Positions 47,658 to 57,981 are shown, numbered from the stretch's first letter. The stretch is DNA of 64,000 nt from Chitinophagaceae bacterium (GCA_016702745.1 JADJDJ010000001.1:806001-870000); one strand, 5' to 3'. The notes: generated by a model not told the origin, from the sequence alone. Made by a program: numbers and translations.

Positions 47658-48111
47658 TTATCGGGTTGGGATATACCGGGTTGTAACCATCAAATTTTCT
47701 CCCTGGTCGGAAAATGAAGTTGTGCTATATAGAGAATTATTCGCAATAACAACCATTTTCCAATGATAGGTTGTTGTTCCACCATAGTTGACCCGAAGAA
47801 CCATTTCTTCCTGCTTGTTGTTTTTGAATTCCCATTCAAGAGGGAAGGTCCTGTTCTCATCTGTTGTATAATACCCGGTGCCATCTGCGTTAAATTTGAT
47901 TCTGATGGCATCATAGTTTATACCAGTGCTGTTTTTTGTTCCCCTTAAATAATAAGAATTGCCTTTGGAGTCATTTCCGGGCAAGTTCTTCCAACTGCCA
48001 GACTGCAGAGGTAAGCATATTATTTTCGTTTGATACCTGCTCTTTTTTGCAACTGGTTTTAACAATAGCCATACTAAGGCTAAATGCTGCTGCTGTTTTG
48101 AGTAATATCAT
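47658..48111 (-). CDS. Small lipoprotein, lipocalin-like, frameshifted
   Basis: About 150 residues when repaired. The ATG at 48111 opens a lipoprotein signal ending in VKTSC, then KKEQVSNENN. The frame stops after LARK, while the conserved-looking body (GTKNSTGINYDAIRIKFNADGTGYYTTDENRTFPLEWEF) continues in the next frame to 47658. Dropping one T of the three-T run at 47974-47976 (plus strand) joins them as ELARNDSKGNSYYLRG. Envelope lipoprotein with a lipocalin-like beta body, role unknown. Confidence 0.72.
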
Positions 48112-48120
48112 AACCTGATT

Positions 48121-49349
48121 TTATACAATTTCAATAAACGGTAATGGGAAAATAAACTTGCCACCCCCTGCCCGGTATTCCTTTTCCCGGCCCAAAATAT
48201 TATTCCGGAAATGCCAGGGTAATACAAATAAATAATCGGGTTTCATGGCTTTGGCTTCTGCCTCAGACACAATCGGAATCAGGGTGCCCGGTGTATAAGA
48301 ACCAAATTTCTGCTCATTGACCTCGGCTATACAATCCAGGTACCGGGTATCAATTCCGCAATACTGCAACAACACATTTCCCTTGGTGGAAGCACCATAG
48401 CCAATGATTTTTTTACCATCATTTTTTAAACGGTCCAACAGATCCACCAGGCTTGTTTTATGAGCAGCAACCCTTTCGGCAAATTCACGATAAGGTTTTT
48501 CCGTATTCAGTCCCATCCTGATCTCTTCTTCAAGCATCCAGTTGATTACTGCATCATTAGATGGAAGAGTGGATCCTTTTTTAGCAGCCGTCACCGCAAA
48601 ACTGCCGCCATTGATGTCATTCTGTTCTATATCGAGGATCCGTAAACCGGCTTTTTCAAGAATGTATTTAACTGAAATCAGTGAGTAATACTCCAGGTGC
48701 TCCTGGCAGATGGTGTCATAAGAATTCGTCCGCAACATGGAAGGCAGATAGCTCTGTTCAAAATGCCAGACACCATTGTCGGCCAGCACGGCTTCAATAT
48801 CAGCCGCAAACTGAACCGGGTCTTCCAGGTCATAGAACATGGCAATGGAAGTAACAATCGTGGCTTTTTCTGCTGGAAATATTTTTTTGAAATTCGCCGC
48901 CGTGAAAAAATCAGGAACCAGCGAGATATCATCTGTATAATATTCTTTGAATTTCTTCCCGGTGGGATCAATTCCGATCCGGCGCAATTCTTTTGGATAA
49001 CATTTCAGAGAAGTGGCATCATTGCTGCCGATATCCAATATAATATCCCCGCTTTGGTAGGCACTTTCCGGAGCAGCATGGCCACTTTATTAGAAAGATG
49101 GTTAACCATGCTTTGGTTCAGTCCTGAACGATAGCCATAATTGTCGCCATACATTTCATCCAGACTATAGGATTGTTTCATCTGGACCAGGCCACTTTCC
49201 GGACACCAGACCATGTCTACAGGTCCCCGGGTTACCTGTTGATCCTTTGAACCGGGGAAAACCCCTGTTAAATATTGTTCGCCCAATGATAATACATTCA
49301 CTAAATTGGTGCTGCCGCTGATCCTGCAACGGGTAATTTCCTGGTACAT
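48121..49349 (-). CDS. C-methyltransferase of the zinc-domain/SAM/Methyltransf_14 type, frameshifted
   Basis: About 410 residues from the ATG at 49349 (MYQEITRC). Such enzymes C-methylate NDP-sugars. The N-terminal domain usually has CxxC knuckles, but here reads CRIS and CPES. Then DLDEMYGDNYGYRSGLNQSMV and the SAM core, where the frame breaks: one extra C in the four-C run 49047-49050 (plus strand) restores KAGDIILDIGSNDATSLKCYP. The C-terminal Methyltransf_14 part has GYGASTKGNVLLQY and GTLIPIVSEAEAK. Confidence 0.88.
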
Positions 49350-49401
49350 TAATTTTGCCGGGTTTAAAGCTGCAATATTACACCATTTAGGCCAACCGGG
49401 T

Positions 49402-50286
49402 ATGACCGTTTCCATCATCATAATCAACTACAACAGCTTCCGCCTGACCAGCGATTGTATCCGGTCGGTGATCCAATTCACAAAGGAGACCAGCTATGAA
49501 ATCATCCTGGTGGATAATGCTTCTGCTGAATGCGATCCGGCACTATTCCTGAATGAATTCCCCGGTATCCGGCTGATCAGGAGCGATAAAAACGGGGGGT
49601 TCGCCTACGGCAATAACCTTGGCGTTGCCGCCGCAACCGGAGAAATCATCCTCCTGCTCAATAGCGACACGGTTTTAACGGAAGACAGTATCAGTCAGTC
49701 TGCCCGCTATTTAACGGCCCATCCTGGTGCCGGCGTCGTCAGCTGCCGGATGACCTATCCAGACGGACGAATCCAATACACCGCCCGCCGTTTCCGCAGC
49801 ATCAGCTGGGAACTGCTGGACCTTTTCCGCTTTATTCCTCTGTTAATGCCCTATACAAAAAGAGCCAAAAGAATGCTGGGCAAGTACTTCCGTCATGATA
49901 CCAACCTGCAGGCAGACTGGCTGAACGGTGCTTTTTTTATGTTCCCTAAAAAAATAGTGGATCAATTGCCAGGTCATCAGCTCGATGATCGCTTTTTTAT
50001 GTACGGGGAAGACCAGCTTTGGTGCGAACAATTCAAAAACCTGGGCTATCAGCATCTGTTTTTTGCTGATACGACCATCATCCATATCAATAGCGGGAGT
50101 ACCAGCCTGTCCAAACAATTGGGTCTTCGTAAAACCATGATGAAACATGAACTGGAAATCATGCGACTTCGAAAAGGAAAGGGTTGGTATTATTTTCTTT
50201 TCAAACTGATCTATACCGGGAAAGAGTCAACCCGCAATTTGATTAAGGCGATTATTTTCAGAATGACAGGTAAGCTGGTCAGATAG
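49402..50286 (+). CDS. Family 2 glycosyltransferase (rhamnosyltransferase-like)
   Basis: 294 residues from the ATG at 49402 (MTVSIIIINYNSFRLTSDC). GT-A fold: NYNS opening, VDNAS, GFAYGNNLGVAAATGEIILLLNSDT with the DxD-like N-S-D, and WLNGAFFMFPKK. A C-terminal membrane-associated stretch is absent or weak. The frame reaches 49306, but those residues overlap the divergent methyltransferase promoter region. Adds a sugar to a growing glycan. Confidence 0.9.
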   Translation: MTVSIIIINYNSFRLTSDCIRSVIQFTKETSYEIILVDNASAECDPALFLNEFPGIRLIRSDKNGGFAYGNNLGVAAATGEIILLLNSDTVLTEDSISQSARYLTAHPGAGVVSCRMTYPDGRIQYTARRFRSISWELLDLFRFIPLLMPYTKRAKRMLGKYFRHDTNLQADWLNGAFFMFPKKIVDQLPGHQLDDRFFMYGEDQLWCEQFKNLGYQHLFFADTTIIHINSGSTSLSKQLGLRKTMMKHELEIMRLRKGKGWYYFLFKLIYTGKESTRNLIKAIIFRMTGKLVR

Positions 50287-51400
50287 CTTTTTCCAGTACA
50301 TCATTAATAATGGCTTCCCAATGATACTGCTGATAATAAGCAGCCGGAGTAGGGGCGGAATCTTCCCGGGCAGCCTTGACTACTGCATTTGCAAACGCAT
50401 TCCAGTCGCCGTCTGTAACTAATACCAGTTTGGAACCGCAGACTGCTTTATTGATACCGGTGGCACCTGTTTCAGTTGAAATTACCGTGGCACCATAAGC
50501 GATAGCTTCCACCATTTTGGTTTTGATACCGCCTCCGCTGAGAACAGGGTTCAAAAAAACATCAGCGGCCGAATAATACAAATCGATCCTGGGAATGAAT
50601 CCGGCATAAATGATATGATTGGGATGCTGGTCCCTTAGTTCATTCCATTCTGCAGGTAAATCACCTCCACAGACCAGTATCTTGTATGAAAACCCTGCCT
50701 CTTTCATCAGGATGGGATTGATCTTCTCCACAATAAATTGTAATGCATCCAGATTGGGTTTATAATTAAAAGCACCGGTGAACAGCAACATTTTTTCGCC
50801 TGGTAAAAGACCATGCAATTGATTAATGGCTTCCCGACTGCTCTGCCGGTTGGCAGGATAGAAGCCTGTCTCAATTCCAAATGGAAGGTCAAAACAGCGG
50901 GCAGGATCGATTTTCCATTGCTGAATTGCGAATTCTTTATCATCCGGCGTGATGAAAAATATCCCATCTGCTTTTTTAAAACACCAGCGTTCATACCACT
51001 TTAATACCGGCCACCACCATCGGCCCGTGCTTTTGAATCGCTGGTATTCGATATTATGTGTATGAAATAAAGTGCGGACTCCTGTTTTTTTGCGAACCCG
51101 GAATGCCAGCCAGGCCAGGTAAGGATGCTCCCAGATCACTGCATCAAATTGTTCTTCTTTAACGAGGTGGCTGATTTTTTTTACCAGACTGATATCATAA
51201 TACCGGGAAAATCCTTTTTTCAATAGCGGAAGCTGGGTGTAGCTTTTAGCCACTGTGGAATCATTGGCTGCAACTGAAACAACGGTCAGTGCAGTTTTCC
51301 TTCCCAGGTATTCCAGAAACTGCCCAATGAATTTCTGCCCGCCTGATCTCCAGGGCAGGTAGGCATAAGGCGCTATCACCAGTATTTTTTTCATCGGCAT
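50279..51400 (-). CDS. Group 1 glycosyltransferase
   Basis: 373 residues, GT4 type. SGGQKFIGQFLEYLGR near the N-terminus, FHTHNIEYQRFKS, LLFTGAFNYKPNLDAL, and the donor-binding segment DVFLNPVLSGGGIKTKMVEAIAYGATVIST are family hallmarks. Start at 51400 (ATG) overlaps the YfhO stop by one base; a second ATG follows 6 bases later. The 3' end overlaps the convergent GT2 gene by 8 bp. Confidence 0.92.
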   Translation of the reverse strand: MPMKKILVIAPYAYLPWRSGGQKFIGQFLEYLGRKTALTVVSVAANDSTVAKSYTQLPLLKKGFSRYYDISLVKKISHLVKEEQFDAVIWEHPYLAWLAFRVRKKTGVRTLFHTHNIEYQRFKSTGRWWWPVLKWYERWCFKKADGIFFITPDDKEFAIQQWKIDPARCFDLPFGIETGFYPANRQSSREAINQLHGLLPGEKMLLFTGAFNYKPNLDALQFIVEKINPILMKEAGFSYKILVCGGDLPAEWNELRDQHPNHIIYAGFIPRIDLYYSAADVFLNPVLSGGGIKTKMVEAIAYGATVISTETGATGINKAVCGSKLVLVTDGDWNAFANAVVKAAREDSAPTPAAYYQQYHWEAIINDVLEKAI

Positions 51401-53892
51401 TAAGCCGTGGTCTTCCCGGCTTTCTGGAAGTATTTCCTGTAATGCATAAATAATCCGCCCAGTAAGGAAAGCAACACGGCAATAGATGCCATAAAGGCCA
51501 TTGATTTTCCTGATTTTACGGAAGCAGGCTCAAAAGCAAAACGGATTGTATGTTTTCCGGCAGGGAGCGACATTCCCCTCAACACATAATTCACATTGCA
51601 GTACTCCACTTTATTCCCATCCAGGTAAGCATTCCATCCCAGCGGATAATAAATCTCACTGAATACCGCAAACTGGGGTCCGTTACAATTGGCTTCGTAT
51701 TCTACTGCATCATTATCAAATTTGGTCATCCGGATAGCAGATGCCGAATCCCATTGGGGCTGGGTGACCAGTTTGGCAAAGGACTGATCCACGATAGCAG
51801 TGTCTTTCAGATTGGTTTTACCTATTGCCTGAATGGATGCTACCCGGTCTTTCACCACATCAACATGTTTCACCAGCCAGCAATTACCAAATACATCCGG
51901 ATTTGTGATTAACCCGGGTTGGCCGGATTGCGGATCCGGAACAATGATATACTTGCTGTTCAGCATATTCAGTACCCCGGGATTGGGCTGTCTTACATTA
52001 AGGTATTTTTCAATAATATCCTGATAAGTACGCAGTTTGGCAGGGTGGTAGCCACCTACTGATTTATGATAATAAGAAGTTCTGGATTCACTGAATGGTC
52101 CGCCGGTTTCTGTACCCGCCATATTGAAGACCCGGACATTCAGCTCCTTGTCTTTCAGAATTTCCTGATCAATAACATTCATGCCGAAATTACTGCTTGC
52201 ATACACTTCTTTATCAATATAATGTCCTTTCTCTTCACTCAGGTAATCCTTACTCACCATCAGGATTTCTATCGTACTGATCAGCAGCAGCAGGATACCA
52301 GCCACCAGGGAACTGATCTTGTTTTTATAGTAAAAATAAATGGCGCCCAGTGCCAGCAGGCAGAAGGCCAATGTTCTTAAGATTTGTGCGCCGAATAATG
52401 ATTGTCTGTCTGCTTTTAAGCCAGACATCACCGCTCTTCCGATAGACTCATTCTTGCTTTGTTCATTCAGACTCTGTACAATCTGTCCATCAAATGGAGC
52501 CCGATAACTGAGGGTCATATACATGGCGCCCAGGATCACAAATAAACCAGCCATGGTATAAAGAATCTTTTTAAAATCCGGTGCCTGCAGTTTGGGCCCA
52601 AAGAATAATTGCTGCAGGGCCAGTACCGAAGTAATGCCGATTGTAAATTGTGGAATCACCTGGGCAAAGGCCGGTGAACGAAACTTATTATACAGCGGAA
52701 GATGTTCGAATAAAAAGGTATTGAAGCCCGGAAGATATTTACCCCAGGAGAGCATGATACCCAGGAGGGTTGCAGCCAGTAAACCCCAACGCAAAGGAGA
52801 TTTGAGCAGTACAAAACCCAGTATACCAAACAGGCAGGTCAGTACACCCAGATAAGCGGGACCAGAAGTTGATAATTGCCCCCAGTATTTTGGCAGGCTC
52901 TGGGCCAGTTGTTCTGCATTGGCCTCCGGGATATCCATCTTGATCAGTTTCTTTGCTACGTTAGAACCTTCTCCCAATACATTGCTGCTGAAACCGCCAA
53001 AAGCATTGGGCATGATCAGTGTGGCAGATTCTGCTTTGCCCAGGCTGTATTCAAAAGCATAAGCCGTATCAAGGCCTTTGGAATTAGCCGCTTTTACAGA
53101 ATCACCTGAAATGTCAATATCCTTGCCACCACGCATGGTGTAATTCGCATATTCGGCAGTTGTTTTTAAAACCAGTGCATTTCCGGCAATAGCAATCAGT
53201 GCTGCTACGGCAGTTAAAGCGCCGGCAATACCTATATGTTTCCAGTCTTTTTCAAGAATCCATTTAACGAGGTAGGCAATACTGATGATAACGGCCACGA
53301 GGAAAAAATAATAAGTGACCTGCAGGTGGTTGACTCCTACCTGCTGGTAGGCAGCAAATGTGGTGAGGGCAAATCCCAGCCAGTATTTCTTTTCGTAAAT
53401 ATTGATGATACCAGCCAGCAGTAAAGGCATCAGGGCAGTGGCGAGCATCTGTGTATCATGTCCGGCCGCAATGATCACCGGGTTATAGGTAGAAAAAGCA
53501 TAAGCCAGGGCCCCCATCATCCCGATCACTGTGTTCACCCGTAAAGTGAGACAAAGAATATAAAAGCAAAGGCAGGCCAGGAAGAAGAAATTGATTGGTT
53601 TCGGAGTTCCCAAGGTCAGGACTTTGATCATATCGGGGAGCACACTTTTTCCTTCCATGGCTACCTGGTAGTTGGGCATCCCGCTGAACAGGTTAGGGTT
53701 CCAGAGCGGAAAATGTCCTGTTTTTTCCTTGTATTCAAATGAATTTTGTGCCATGCCTTTCCAGCCCACATTGTCATGCTGGTTCAATACATTGCCATCC
53801 AGTACCGGTTTGCAGAAAAACACGGAAACAACCAGGAAAACAACAACAGCGATGAGGTGTGGAAGGGCCTTTTTCAGCAGGGAGTTTTTCAT
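51400..53892 (-). CDS. YfhO family membrane protein
   Basis: 830 residues with about 12 or more hydrophobic helices over residues 10-530 and a periplasmic beta domain (about 560-790) before a final helix. This is the architecture of YfhO-type membrane proteins, GT-C-like and thought to transfer sugars from polyprenyl lipids. NQHDNVGWKGMAQ, LFSGMPNYQ and AGHDTQMLATALMPLLLAG are typical. Translation is coupled to the following glycosyltransferase by TAATG. Confidence 0.92.
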   Translation of the reverse strand: MKNSLLKKALPHLIAVVVFLVVSVFFCKPVLDGNVLNQHDNVGWKGMAQNSFEYKEKTGHFPLWNPNLFSGMPNYQVAMEGKSVLPDMIKVLTLGTPKPINFFFLACLCFYILCLTLRVNTVIGMMGALAYAFSTYNPVIIAAGHDTQMLATALMPLLLAGIINIYEKKYWLGFALTTFAAYQQVGVNHLQVTYYFFLVAVIISIAYLVKWILEKDWKHIGIAGALTAVAALIAIAGNALVLKTTAEYANYTMRGGKDIDISGDSVKAANSKGLDTAYAFEYSLGKAESATLIMPNAFGGFSSNVLGEGSNVAKKLIKMDIPEANAEQLAQSLPKYWGQLSTSGPAYLGVLTCLFGILGFVLLKSPLRWGLLAATLLGIMLSWGKYLPGFNTFLFEHLPLYNKFRSPAFAQVIPQFTIGITSVLALQQLFFGPKLQAPDFKKILYTMAGLFVILGAMYMTLSYRAPFDGQIVQSLNEQSKNESIGRAVMSGLKADRQSLFGAQILRTLAFCLLALGAIYFYYKNKISSLVAGILLLLISTIEILMVSKDYLSEEKGHYIDKEVYASSNFGMNVIDQEILKDKELNVRVFNMAGTETGGPFSESRTSYYHKSVGGYHPAKLRTYQDIIEKYLNVRQPNPGVLNMLNSKYIIVPDPQSGQPGLITNPDVFGNCWLVKHVDVVKDRVASIQAIGKTNLKDTAIVDQSFAKLVTQPQWDSASAIRMTKFDNDAVEYEANCNGPQFAVFSEIYYPLGWNAYLDGNKVEYCNVNYVLRGMSLPAGKHTIRFAFEPASVKSGKSMAFMASIAVLLSLLGGLFMHYRKYFQKAGKTTA

Positions 53893-53949
53893 TCTGACTA
53901 CAGTTAAATTAAGGTGACAAAATAATGCTATTTTAGACGAAAATCCCCG

Positions 53950-54257
53950 ATGCGCTGGCTTTTATTTTTGTCGAGACTGGCCTTTATTTCAGGCGTTTGT
54001 ATATTGGTCTGGCTGGTGCTGGCCATGACCAGCAGCGAGAATAATGAGCTCTTTTCATCCACCATCATCATCATTGGTTATGCCATGGGTGGCTTGCTGT
54101 TGCCCGCGACCAATATCTGTTACCTGGTTATGTTACTGATGAAAAGAAGATGCGTCCCCTGATTCCGGGTTGGCTGATCGGGGCCAATATATTTTCTCTG
54201 TTTGTGCTTATTTACTACATATTCTACCTCAATGATCCATACTATCATCAAAAATAA
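53950..54257 (+). CDS. Small two-to-three-helix membrane protein, frameshifted
   Basis: About 102 residues when repaired. Two hydrophobic helices in MRWLLFLSRLAFISGVCILVWLVLA and FSSTIIIIGYAMGGLLL. The frame ends at 54162; adding one A to the four-A run at 54142-54145 continues it as KKMRPLIPGWLIGANIFSLFVLIYYIFYL to a stop at 54255-54257, overlapping the next start by 26 bp. Family unknown, but its overlap with the YhhQ-type gene suggests co-expression. Confidence 0.62.
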
Positions 54258-55030
54258 ACCGACCCGGCTCTTTATCATCCTGGCGGGAATTTTTATAGCC
54301 AATGCCCTGATTGCAGAAATTATCGGGGTTAAGATTTTCTCTTTGGAAAAAACATTGGGTATTCCGCCCCTGCATGTCCGGATATTCGGGAACGATTTAT
54401 CAGTCAATCTCACAGCGGGTGTGTTGTTATGGCCAGTTGTTTTTATCATGACTGATATCATCAATGAATATTATGGGATGAAGGGAGTCAGGTTTTTATC
54501 ATACCTCACTGCTGGTTTAATTGTATTTGCCTTTTGGTTTTTTATGGAGCAATGAAGCTGGCGCCGGCTGATTTTTTTATCAGCAGCAAGCAGGGCAGTG
54601 GGGTGCCGGATATGTCAAAGGCCTATAACAGTGTATTGGGACAGGGTGGGTTTATTATCATTGGCTCTCTTACTGCATTCATACTCGGACAGTTGATTGA
54701 TGTATTTGTATTTCACAAAATCAAAAAAGCCACCGGTGAAAAGCGGATCTGGTTGCGGGCCACCGGTTCTACCCTGGTATCACAATTTATCGACAGTTTT
54801 GTGGTCCTCTTTATCGCTTTTTATATTGGTACCGGGTGAATGCATCGGCCAATGATTTTGTCTGGCCTTTTGGTTTATTCATTGCTGTTGGACTTGTGAA
54901 TTATATCTACAAATTTCTCGTGGCGATCCTGCTCACACCTGTGATTTACCTCGTACATGGCTGGATCGAAAATTACCTTGGAGCAGAGAAGGCGGAAGAG
55001 ATGAAGAAGGCGGCTATGGAAAGTCGATAG
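54232..55030 (+). CDS. Queuosine precursor transporter, YhhQ/VUT family, two frameshifts
   Basis: About 266 residues when repaired. YhhQ imports 7-cyano-7-deazaguanine (preQ0) precursors for queuosine. Landmarks: NALIAEIIGVKIF, FIMTDIINEYYG (family signature), LGQLIDVFVFHKIKKATG and RATGSTLVSQFIDSFVV. Two breaks: adding a T to the four-T run at 54532-54535 gives VFAFLVFYGAMKLAPADFF, and adding a G to GGG at 54834-54836 gives YIGTGVNASANDFVWPFG. Start at the ATG 54232. Confidence 0.86.
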
Positions 55031-55080
55031 TCTGGAGTCATTAGTCGATAGCCAGGGGCCTTGAGTCGAAGCTCTTCTGA
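55022..55080. repeat. Short AGTC heptad repeat
   Basis: Degenerate AGTCGAT/AGTCATT heptads (GAAAGTCGATAGTC, GGAGTCATTAGTCGATAG) just after the YhhQ-type gene; the same word family as at 9789 and 31594, without a hairpin. Confidence 0.5.
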
Positions 55081-55173
55081 AAGTTTAAAGACCGACTAAT
55101 GTATGAGCTTTATTTTTTGTTTTCTTATTTCCAATTTATTTGGTTCTTGTATCTTGTTTCTTTTTTAATGGAA

Positions 55174-55632
55174 CTAACGTTTTTCTTTGATCAAATTCGC
55201 TACAATTTTATCAATCGGCAGACTGACCTGTTCCGGGGAGAATTCTTCCCAGTCAATAAAACGGAAGGTTTCGATTTCCTTTTTCTCTTCGTAAATCGCC
55301 AGCTGTTCCGCATCAAAATCAAAAGGCTTATCCCTGAGTGGCACTTGTATGGGTTCCAGTGCCTTCGCGAAATAATAGATAGAAATAATCTGATGAGAGG
55401 GATTGAAAGCGGACATCTGAAAATAATCTGTGGTATAAATATGTTTGCCCACTTCCACTTTTAAATTCATTTCTTCCAGGAATTCTCTTTTCAGGCAATC
55501 GCGGGTGCCTTCTCCGAATTCGAGTCCGCCTCCCGGAAACTTGGTATAATAATTCCCCCGGATAAATTCATCACTCACCAATACCTGTTGCTGGTCATTT
55601 ACCAGGATACCATAGACGCGCAGATTGAACAT
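55174..55632 (-). CDS. NUDIX hydrolase
   Basis: 152 residues. The Nudix box is visible: GGLEFGEGTRDCLKREFLEEMNL with the metal-binding REFLEE glutamates; the last Gly of the box is Asn. These enzymes hydrolyse nucleoside diphosphates linked to other groups; the substrate is unknown. It sits 3 bases downstream of the corA stop, so it is probably co-transcribed. Confidence 0.92.
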   Translation of the reverse strand: MFNLRVYGILVNDQQQVLVSDEFIRGNYYTKFPGGGLEFGEGTRDCLKREFLEEMNLKVEVGKHIYTTDYFQMSAFNPSHQIISIYYFAKALEPIQVPLRDKPFDFDAEQLAIYEEKKEIETFRFIDWEEFSPEQVSLPIDKIVANLIKEKR

Positions 55633-55634
55633 GC

Positions 55635-56571
55635 TCAGAAAATTTTCTTGCGGAAAAAATACCAGCCAATGATCAGGGCGATCCCCAGCGAAAGAAAGGC
55701 AACGATATAGAAGGCATATGGAGAATGTTCGAAACCGCTGGGTACATTCATCCCGAATAAACTGGCGATCAAAACCGGGAAAGTAAGTACAATGGTGATC
55801 ACCGCCAGTCTTTTCAAAACCTGGTTCTGGTTATTGGCAATGATACTGGCAAAAGCATCCAGGGTACTGCTGAGGATATTGGTATAGATATTCGCCATCT
55901 CCAGACCCTGTGAGGTATCTACGATCAGATCTTCCAGGAATTCCTGCTCTTCTTCATTCAGTTTTAAGAAATTGGTCCTGGATAGTTTCATCAGCAGCAT
56001 TTCATTCGACTTCAGTGCAGTGACGAGGTAAACCAGACTTTTCTGAATCTTCATCAGTTCCAGTAATTCTTCATTGCGGCTGCTGGCATAGAGTTTTGCT
56101 CCATCATATTCCGCCGCTGATTGATTTCTTTCAGGTACTGCATAAAGGCCTGCGTCACTTTTTCAAAAATCTTCAGCACCATCAGGCTTTTCTTCTCCGT
56201 ATCGCGGTTGGGGAAAGTATTCAGGAATTTTTGATGGCCGGATTGTCAAATGAATTCACCGTGACGATCTGGTTATGGGTCAGGATGATACAGATCGGGA
56301 TCGTGATATAATACGCATCACTTTCGTTGAAGGAATTGTTTTCAGTCGGCGTTTTGATCACAATCAGTTTCACGTTGTCATCTTCTTCAAAACGGCTTCT
56401 TTCATCGATATCCAATGAGTCGGTCAGAAAGTCGATCGGAATTTCAAGCTCAGCAGAGAGCTCGTCAAATTCTTCCTGTTTCAGTGGGGGGGATACATTG
56501 ATCCACGCACCCGATTCGGGGCTGTCGATCTCAATGGTCTGGTGGCTGATATTTTTGAAGTACTGTACCAG
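55635..56571 (-). CDS. CorA-family divalent cation transporter, two frameshifts
   Basis: About 312 residues when repaired. The N-terminal cytoplasmic domain (QYFKNISHQTIEIDSPESGAWINVSPP) is followed by long helices and two C-terminal membrane helices with the pore motif GMN (SLFGMNVPSGFEHSPYAFY). Breaks: the five-T run 56228-56232 (plus strand) lacks one T, restoring NPAIKKFLNTFPNRD; CC at 56111-56112 lacks one C, restoring INQRREYDGAKLYASS. The frame is open to 56637, but the promoter at 56605 implies a later start, probably a CTG at 56571 (LVQYFKN). Confidence 0.86.
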
Positions 56572-56604
56572 GGTTTGAATTTTAGGATCGTTTCTAAAGG
56601 CAAG

Positions 56605-56612
56605 CAAAGGTA
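56605..56612 (-). promoter_or_regulatory. Bacteroidota -7 promoter box for corA
   Basis: TACCTTTG on the minus strand, an exact TAnnTTTG match. It lies inside the longest open frame, so the first 12 or more codons of that frame are probably not translated. Confidence 0.5.
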
Positions 56613-56653
56613 AGCGGCGGGTGGGAATAAGGTACAAAAATATCAGCCTCTGG

Positions 56654-57196
56654 CTAGCCTGCGGTCAATTTCCGGATACTATCCAGGTGATGATGGGAGT
56701 GATAGATCGTAAAATAAGCGAGTTCCCTCAGCGTGATTTTGCCCAGCAGGGGATGGGGAGCCAGGTACTGATCCAGTCGCTCTTCATTTTTTATTTGTCC
56801 AATAGCCGCTGCCATTTTGATCATGGATTGCTCATATTTCCGAAGCCATTTTTCCCTGCCGGTACCGGCGGGTATGGGTTTGGGAATGTATCGGCCACTG
56901 GCCTGTCCGCCTTCAGCCAATTTTGTATGGTACCTGTTCACCAATTCTTCATAACTGCGGGATGGCCGGTTGGGTTTGCCGCCAATCAGCCTGACTATAA
57001 AACCCGGAAGGACAAAAGCCAAACGGGCCATATTCGTGGAAGTCATCAGGTGTTTGGTTTGTTGTGCAGGAGACCATTTGCCTTCTGGTTGCTGAAAAAA
57101 TTGATGCTCGGAAACTGACTGGCAGTATAAAGTAAATGCTGCCGAGGCCTGAAGGGTTGCCTCGCTGATTGTTGGTATGGTTTGAATTACACTCAT
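56654..57196 (-). CDS. DinB-like (DinB_2) putative metal-dependent enzyme
   Basis: 180 residues, four-helix-bundle DinB superfamily. The metal-binding histidines are visible: His in KHLMTS near 48 and the HSHHHLDSI cluster near 170. Members include thiol-S-transferases and maleylpyruvate isomerase-like enzymes; the reaction is unknown here. Its start overlaps the stop of dapF by 4 bp (ATGA), so translation is coupled. Confidence 0.88.
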   Translation of the reverse strand: MSVIQTIPTISEATLQASAAFTLYCQSVSEHQFFQQPEGKWSPAQQTKHLMTSTNMARLAFVLPGFIVRLIGGKPNRPSRSYEELVNRYHTKLAEGGQASGRYIPKPIPAGTGREKWLRKYEQSMIKMAAAIGQIKNEERLDQYLAPHPLLGKITLRELAYFTIYHSHHHLDSIRKLTAG

Positions 57197-57981
57197 TTGA
57201 TTTCCACCTGACCTTCAAACACTTTTTCAGCCGGACCACATAACCAGATATTGGTATACTGGTTATCATCCACCCGGTCAAATTCCACACTAAGCGGTCC
57301 GCCGATGGTTTTTACTTCCACTTCATTAAATCCATTTTCATTGTGAAAGCAAACCAGGGCGGCAGCAGTAACTCCGGTACCGCAGGAATAGGTTTCGTCT
57401 TCCACACCTCTTTCAAAAGTGCGGACGATAATTTTATCAGGTTCGGGTAATTGTTCAACAAAGTTGACATTGATTCCTTCTTCTTCAAATTCACGGCTAT
57501 GGCGGATCTCGTATCCTTTTTTATATACTTCGTAATTCATCACATTAGTCACCATTTTTACATAATGTGGTGAACCGGTATCGAGAATAAAATCATTCTG
57601 GAATTTCCGGATCATCTTCACATCCTTCATTTTCAGGGAAACAATACCATCGGTATCAATCTCGGCTTCATGCACTCCATCGCTGGCCAGGAAGCGGTAC
57701 AGCTCGCGATGAATACGCAGATGGTAGGCAAACTTTACCATACAGCGGCCACCATTGCCACACATGCTGCCCTCACGGCCATCGGCATTGTAGTATTTCA
57801 TTTCAAAATCGAAACCGGGTTTCTCATTAAGAAGCATCAATCCATCGGCACCAATGCCAAAACGGCGATCGCATAAACGGTGGATTTGTTCCTGGGTCAG
57901 ATTGCTATAAGCACCATTCCGGTTATCAGCCAGAATGAAATCGTTGCCGGTACCCTGGTATTTGTTGAATTGGAGGATCAT
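57193..57981 (-). CDS. dapF: Diaminopimelate epimerase
   Basis: DapF makes meso-diaminopimelate for peptidoglycan and lysine. It has 262 residues, with the catalytic cysteines in SMCGNGGRC (about 73) and SCGTGV (about 205), and the start FNKYQGTGNDFILADNR. All active-site residues are intact. Followed by a coupled DinB-like gene. Confidence 0.97.
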   Translation of the reverse strand: MILQFNKYQGTGNDFILADNRNGAYSNLTQEQIHRLCDRRFGIGADGLMLLNEKPGFDFEMKYYNADGREGSMCGNGGRCMVKFAYHLRIHRELYRFLASDGVHEAEIDTDGIVSLKMKDVKMIRKFQNDFILDTGSPHYVKMVTNVMNYEVYKKGYEIRHSREFEEEGINVNFVEQLPEPDKIIVRTFERGVEDETYSCGTGVTAAALVCFHNENGFNEVEVKTIGGPLSVEFDRVDDNQYTNIWLCGPAEKVFEGQVEIK

